Shown here piece after piece: positions 61,010 through 64,000 of a stretch of DNA of 64,000 bases. Location: positions 1 to 64,000 of the forward strand of contig NZ_JAGEMM010000005.1 of assembly GCF_017921815.1 (NCBI RefSeq). Reading direction: 5' to 3'. Position numbers and translations under genes: made by a program. Source of the DNA: Microvirga antarctica. Its GTDB lineage: Bacteria > Pseudomonadota > Alphaproteobacteria > Rhizobiales > Beijerinckiaceae. Within the stretch, counting starts at the first letter, position 1; every line of letters begins with the position of its first letter. The notes beneath the pieces are model-generated. The model had not been told where the DNA came from, did no database searches, and saw only the letters and a list, made by a program, of their open reading frames with translations.

Positions 61010-62173
61010 GTGTCCGCCAGCACGTTGACCGGCGCGGCGCTTGAGGCGCCCACATGGAATCACACCGAAACGGCGGGTCAGATCCGCATCGGCCTGGCGG
61101 GCGATTGGAGCGCGGAGCACGCCCCCGGCATCGAAGTGGCAGTGGCTCAGATTTGCGATGTTTGCCAGCCGCATGCCCGGATCGTGCTCGATCTCTCGGC
61201 CATGCAGCGCCTCGATACGGCCGCCGCCTGGCTGATCGACCGCACACGCCATGAACTCGTGGGCGAAGGGCACACCGTCACCCTTTCGGGCGCCCGCGAC
61301 GAGCACCGCATCCTCATCGACGAAGTCGACCATTACGACATCCCGAAAGAGCACAAGGCGGACGATGCGAGCGAGGTGACGCTCGTCCTGTCAGGCGTCG
61401 GCCACGGCGTGGTCGATGCCGGCGGCGAAGTGATGGGCGGCTTGCGATTCCTGGGCGAATTCGTGGTCGCGCTCGGCAAGGCGATCCTTCATCCCGGCCG
61501 CTTCCGGGGCACGGCCCTCGTTGCCCAACTCGACCGCGTGGGCCTGCGCGGCGTTCCCATCATCGCGCTGATCTCGTTCCTGGTCGGCGGCATCATCGCC
61601 CAACAGGGCATCTTCCAGCTTCGCCGGTTCGGCGGAGGGGACTTCGTCGTCGATCTCGTGGGCATTCTGACTTTACGTGAGCTGGGCGTGCTGCTCACCG
61701 CCATCATCATCGCGGGTCGATCCGGCTCCTCTTTCACGGCCGAAATCGGCTCGATGAAAATGCGCGAGGAAATCGACGCGATCCGCGTCATGGGCCTGGA
61801 CCCGATGGAGGTCCTGATCATCCCACGGATTCTGGCGCTGCTGATCGCTCTGCCCCTCCTCACCTTCCTGTCCGACATGTCGGCGCTGCTCGGGGGCGGC
61901 CTCGTGGCGTGGCTTTACGACGGCATGAGTCCGACGGTTTTCCTGTCCCGGCTCAAGGACGCCATCCTGCTCAATACGTTTCTGGTCGGCCTCATCAAGG
62001 CGCCCTTCATGGCGCTGATCATCGGGCTGATTGCGGCCATCGAAGGCCTGGCCGTGAAGGGCTCGGCGGAGTCGCTGGGCGAGCACGTCACGGCCTCGGT
62101 GGTCAAGGGCATCTTCATGGTGATCGTGGTCGATGGCCTCTTCGCCATCTTCTTCGCAGCCATCGCCTATTAG
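61010..62173 (+). CDS. MlaE-type ABC permease with N-terminal STAS domain
   Basis: About 387 residues. An N-terminal STAS-like domain (LAGDWSAEHAPG, IVLDLSAMQRLDTAAAWLI) precedes an MlaE-family permease with about five membrane helices. The conserved EIGSMKMREEIDAIRVMGLDPM-type loop (split here) marks the ATPase contact. Relatives move phospholipids or other lipids between membranes. No MlaF ATPase or MlaD is adjacent, so the partner must be elsewhere. The start is uncertain: GTG 61010 gives the usual length but lacks a clear ribosome site. It is preceded by an FNR-like box. Confidence 0.83.
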   Translation: MSASTLTGAALEAPTWNHTETAGQIRIGLAGDWSAEHAPGIEVAVAQICDVCQPHARIVLDLSAMQRLDTAAAWLIDRTRHELVGEGHTVTLSGARDEHRILIDEVDHYDIPKEHKADDASEVTLVLSGVGHGVVDAGGEVMGGLRFLGEFVVALGKAILHPGRFRGTALVAQLDRVGLRGVPIIALISFLVGGIIAQQGIFQLRRFGGGDFVVDLVGILTLRELGVLLTAIIIAGRSGSSFTAEIGSMKMREEIDAIRVMGLDPMEVLIIPRILALLIALPLLTFLSDMSALLGGGLVAWLYDGMSPTVFLSRLKDAILLNTFLVGLIKAPFMALIIGLIAAIEGLAVKGSAESLGEHVTASVVKGIFMVIVVDGLFAIFFAAIAY

Positions 62174-62178
62174 GGCGA

Positions 62179-62220
62179 TTGACAATTCTCAACCGTCCGG
62201 CCGGCCGCCCAATCTATTCT
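62179..62220 (+). promoter_or_regulatory. FNR/FixK-type promoter for usp (right)
   Basis: TTGACAATTCTCAA (62179-62192) fits TTGA-N6-TCAA. TATTCT (62215-62220) is a good -10, placing the box centre 41.5 bases from a predicted start near 62227. It begins six bases after the permease stop. Confidence 0.7.
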
Positions 62221-62246
62221 GCCAGACTCTCATCAGGACAATGGCC

Positions 62247-63095
62247 ATGATCAAAGACGTTCTCGTTCACCTCGACGGCTCCCCTCACGACGAGGAGCGG
62301 CTGCTGGAGGCCGAGGCAATCGCTTCCATCGGCAGCGCCCACCTGACCGGATTGTTCACCAACGCGCTCCCGGATTTCGCCACCCTGGTGCCTCTGGACG
62401 GCGGAGCGCTTGCGGCCGAGATGATCACGTCGCTCGATATCGACGCCCGTCGCGAAGGCGCGGTGATCGAGGCCCGGCTCAATGAACGCCTCGCCCGCAT
62501 GGCCGGCCCGAACGACGTTCGCCGCATCGACGAGGTGGATGCGCGGCTGCCGTCCTGCGCCGCCACCGAGGGACGCTGGGCGGACCTGTTCGTTCTCAGC
62601 CGCCCAACAGGAGATGCGGATGTGGCGCGCTGGAAAGCCCTGTTCGAGGCTGTGCTGTTCGAAAGCGGACGGGCGGTTGTCGTCGTGCCGCCCGGTTATC
62701 GCGCACCCGACGCCATCCGACGCGTGCTGGTGTGCTGGCGCGACACGCGGGAATCCGCGCGCGCCGTCGCCGCCGCAACGCCGATTCTCGCGCAGGCGAC
62801 CCGCACGACGGTGTTGATCATCGATCCGCGGCCCCTCCTCACCGGAGAAATCGGCGAGCCTGCGGCCGACATCGCGGCCCATCTCGACCGGCATGGGGCG
62901 AAGGTCGACGTCAACGTCGTGACAAGCGGCGACCGGGACGTCAGCGAGGTGATCCTCGAACAGGCCAAACGCCTCTCGGCCGACCTGATCGTCATGGGCG
63001 CGTATGGTCATTCACGGTCGCGGGAGTGGCTGATGGGCGGCGCCACGCGCGACCTGCTGGAGACCTCCCCCATCCCGCTCCTCATGGCGCATTAG
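62247..63095 (+). CDS. Universal stress protein (tandem UspA)
   Basis: A 282-residue two-domain Usp. It begins MIKDVLVHLDGSPHDEERL; the C-terminal domain has DLIVMGAYGHSRSREWLMGGATRDLLETSPIPLLMAH, a well-kept ATP-binding pattern (residues split over two segments in the family). ATG 62247 is chosen because AGGA is eight bases upstream; ATG 62241 is too close. Its own FNR-like promoter lies just upstream. It is similar in design to the usp on the other side of the permease. Confidence 0.88.
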   Translation: MIKDVLVHLDGSPHDEERLLEAEAIASIGSAHLTGLFTNALPDFATLVPLDGGALAAEMITSLDIDARREGAVIEARLNERLARMAGPNDVRRIDEVDARLPSCAATEGRWADLFVLSRPTGDADVARWKALFEAVLFESGRAVVVVPPGYRAPDAIRRVLVCWRDTRESARAVAAATPILAQATRTTVLIIDPRPLLTGEIGEPAADIAAHLDRHGAKVDVNVVTSGDRDVSEVILEQAKRLSADLIVMGAYGHSRSREWLMGGATRDLLETSPIPLLMAH

Positions 63096-63174
63096 CGCGC
63101 AGGCGGAGACCGCCTCGCGCCTGACCCGGGTTCATGCGAAACTGCGGCCATCAGGCAGCCGGAGGAACCCCGCA

Positions 63175-63750
63175 TTGGCGCGTATCGCCTTCGTCGATTT
63201 CGAGGCCTCGTCGCTCGGAAAGCATGGCTATCCGATCGAGGTCGCGTGGGTGTTCAGGACCGGCGAATCAGCAAGCTTCCTGATCCGTCCCGAACCGGCC
63301 TGGACCGATTGGGCGGATGACGCCGAGGCGCTTCATGGCCTGACGCGCGCCCGCTTGCTGGCTGAGGGCCGCCCGGCCGGGGACGTGGCCGCCGCCATGC
63401 TGGCAGCGCTCGAGGGGCACGCGATCTACGCCACCGCGCCGTCCTGGGACGGCCATTGGATGAGCCTGCTGCTGCGTGCCGGGGGCCTGCCCCGTCATGC
63501 CCTGCGGCTGCAGGATACACAGGTCGCCCATCGCGATCTGGTGGTCGGCATTCTGACAGCGGCCGGGGTGCCTGAATCCCTGCACGAGACACTCCTCGCC
63601 GAGCTTCTGCCGCCCGACGGCAAGGCCGCCGACGGCGAGAGCCCGCCGGCCCACCGGGCGCTGGCGGATGCCCGCCAGGAACAGCGCCTGTGGCTTGCCC
63701 TCAAGAGCCGGGCGCAGGAGAAAGCGGCCCGCTTCAGGATGCAGGCTTGA
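63175..63750 (+). CDS. DEDDh-type 3'-5' exonuclease
   Basis: A 191-residue exonuclease related to DNA polymerase III epsilon and RNase T. The acidic residues are in FVDFEASSLG (first Asp and Glu), WDGHWM (middle Asp) and HRALADARQE (His and last Asp), so the DEDDh set is complete. It starts at TTG 63175 after a strong GGAGGAA. Substrate (DNA or RNA) is unknown. The last 17 bases overlap the convergent oxidoreductase gene. Confidence 0.82.
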   Translation: MARIAFVDFEASSLGKHGYPIEVAWVFRTGESASFLIRPEPAWTDWADDAEALHGLTRARLLAEGRPAGDVAAAMLAALEGHAIYATAPSWDGHWMSLLLRAGGLPRHALRLQDTQVAHRDLVVGILTAAGVPESLHETLLAELLPPDGKAADGESPPAHRALADARQEQRLWLALKSRAQEKAARFRMQA

Positions 63751-64000
63751 GATCGCTGAGCAGCGTCGGCAGCAATTCCGACACGGTCGGGTGGATGGGC
63801 ACCGATCGCTGGATCACGGTGTAGGGCGCATTCGCATACATGGAGTCGAGGAGCCCGTGCACGACCTCGTCGCCGCCGACGCCCAAAATGGCCGCGCCAA
63901 GAATGCGCTGGCTGTCCGCGTCGACGACGACTTTCATGAACCCTTGCGTTTCGCCCTTCTCGATGGCGCGGCCGACGCGGGTCATGGGGCGGGTGGAGAC
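63734..64000 (-). CDS. Pyridine nucleotide-disulfide oxidoreductase, C-terminal part (cut by window edge)
   Basis: The last ~88 residues of a flavin disulfide reductase of the mercuric reductase/dihydrolipoamide dehydrogenase family. KVVVDADSQRILGAAILG and IHPTVSELLPTLL with the His-Glu active-site pair of the dimer interface are clear. The gene continues beyond base 64000, so the redox cysteines and FAD site cannot be checked and the substrate cannot be named. Confidence 0.85.
   Translation of the reverse strand, partial: VSTRPMTRVGRAIEKGETQGFMKVVVDADSQRILGAAILGVGGDEVVHGLLDSMYANAPYTVIQRSVPIHPTVSELLPTLLSDLKPAS

Overview
The window is high-GC chromosomal DNA of an alphaproteobacterium, most likely a member of Hyphomicrobiales (Rhizobiales) or a close relative. 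No 16S rRNA gene is present, so the genus cannot be fixed. The assignment rests on conserved neighbourhoods: mutM-ubiE-ubiB-coaBC-dut; rpsA-sppA-ihfB-lapA-trpFBA-accD-folC; trxA-addA-addB-nucleotidyltransferase-tsaE/kinase-divL; ahcY-ptsH-EIIA-hprK-chvG-chvI-pckA; and rpsT-dnaA-dnaN-recF-gyrB. Lineage-typical details agree: a DivL pseudokinase, a short HprK, AddAB in place of RecBCD, and an AccD without its zinc cysteines. I found no rRNA, tRNA, insertion sequence, prophage or CRISPR array.

Layout. 0.5-8.3 kb: an amidotransferase, a sodium/proton antiporter, mutM, the ubiquinone genes ubiE and ubiB, coaBC, dut and an Rrf2 regulator. 8.4-12.8 kb: cysK, two small probably disordered proteins, typA and a mazEF toxin-antitoxin pair. 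12.8-17.4 kb: a MOSC protein, argG, a DsbA-family isomerase and rpsA with a long, hairpin-rich leader. 17.6-25.5 kb: sppA, ihfB, lapA, an ornithine-cyclodeaminase-like gene, trpF, trpB, trpA, accD and folC. 25.6-37.6 kb (minus strand): divL, a TsaE/sugar-kinase fusion, a MurU-like nucleotidyltransferase, addB, addA and trxA. 37.9-45.1 kb: ahcY, the PTS-Ntr genes, chvG/chvI and pckA. 45.2-49.3 kb: accessory metabolic and membrane genes. 49.5-58.2 kb: rpsT and the dnaA-dnaN-recF-gyrB replication region. 58.3-64 kb: a metallo-beta-lactamase RNase-like gene, two universal stress proteins flanking an MlaE-type permease with a STAS domain, an exonuclease, and the C-terminus of a flavin disulfide reductase cut by the window edge.

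How the parts fit. Most genes are core housekeeping. The interesting layer is regulatory. A perfect TTAA-N7-TTAA site (CtrA type), two GANTC sites and a DnaA-like 9-mer lie upstream of divL. Five GANTC sites are packed into 110 bp upstream of dnaA. A perfect 20-bp palindrome of the kind expected for an S-adenosylhomocysteine-responsive regulator precedes ahcY. Three FNR/FixK-type boxes, each with a -10-like hexamer at the class II spacing, sit in front of the two usp genes and the permease. I read that last group as a low-oxygen-induced stress and membrane module; it is the best candidate here for an under-described system.

Protein-level oddities: the CoaC cysteine of CoaBC is glutamate, AccD keeps one of four zinc cysteines, and the DivL phospho-acceptor position is tyrosine. 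RNA-level oddities: the rpsA leader carries at least five potential stem-loops, and the start codon of the gene after pckA lies in the loop of a perfect 11-bp hairpin.
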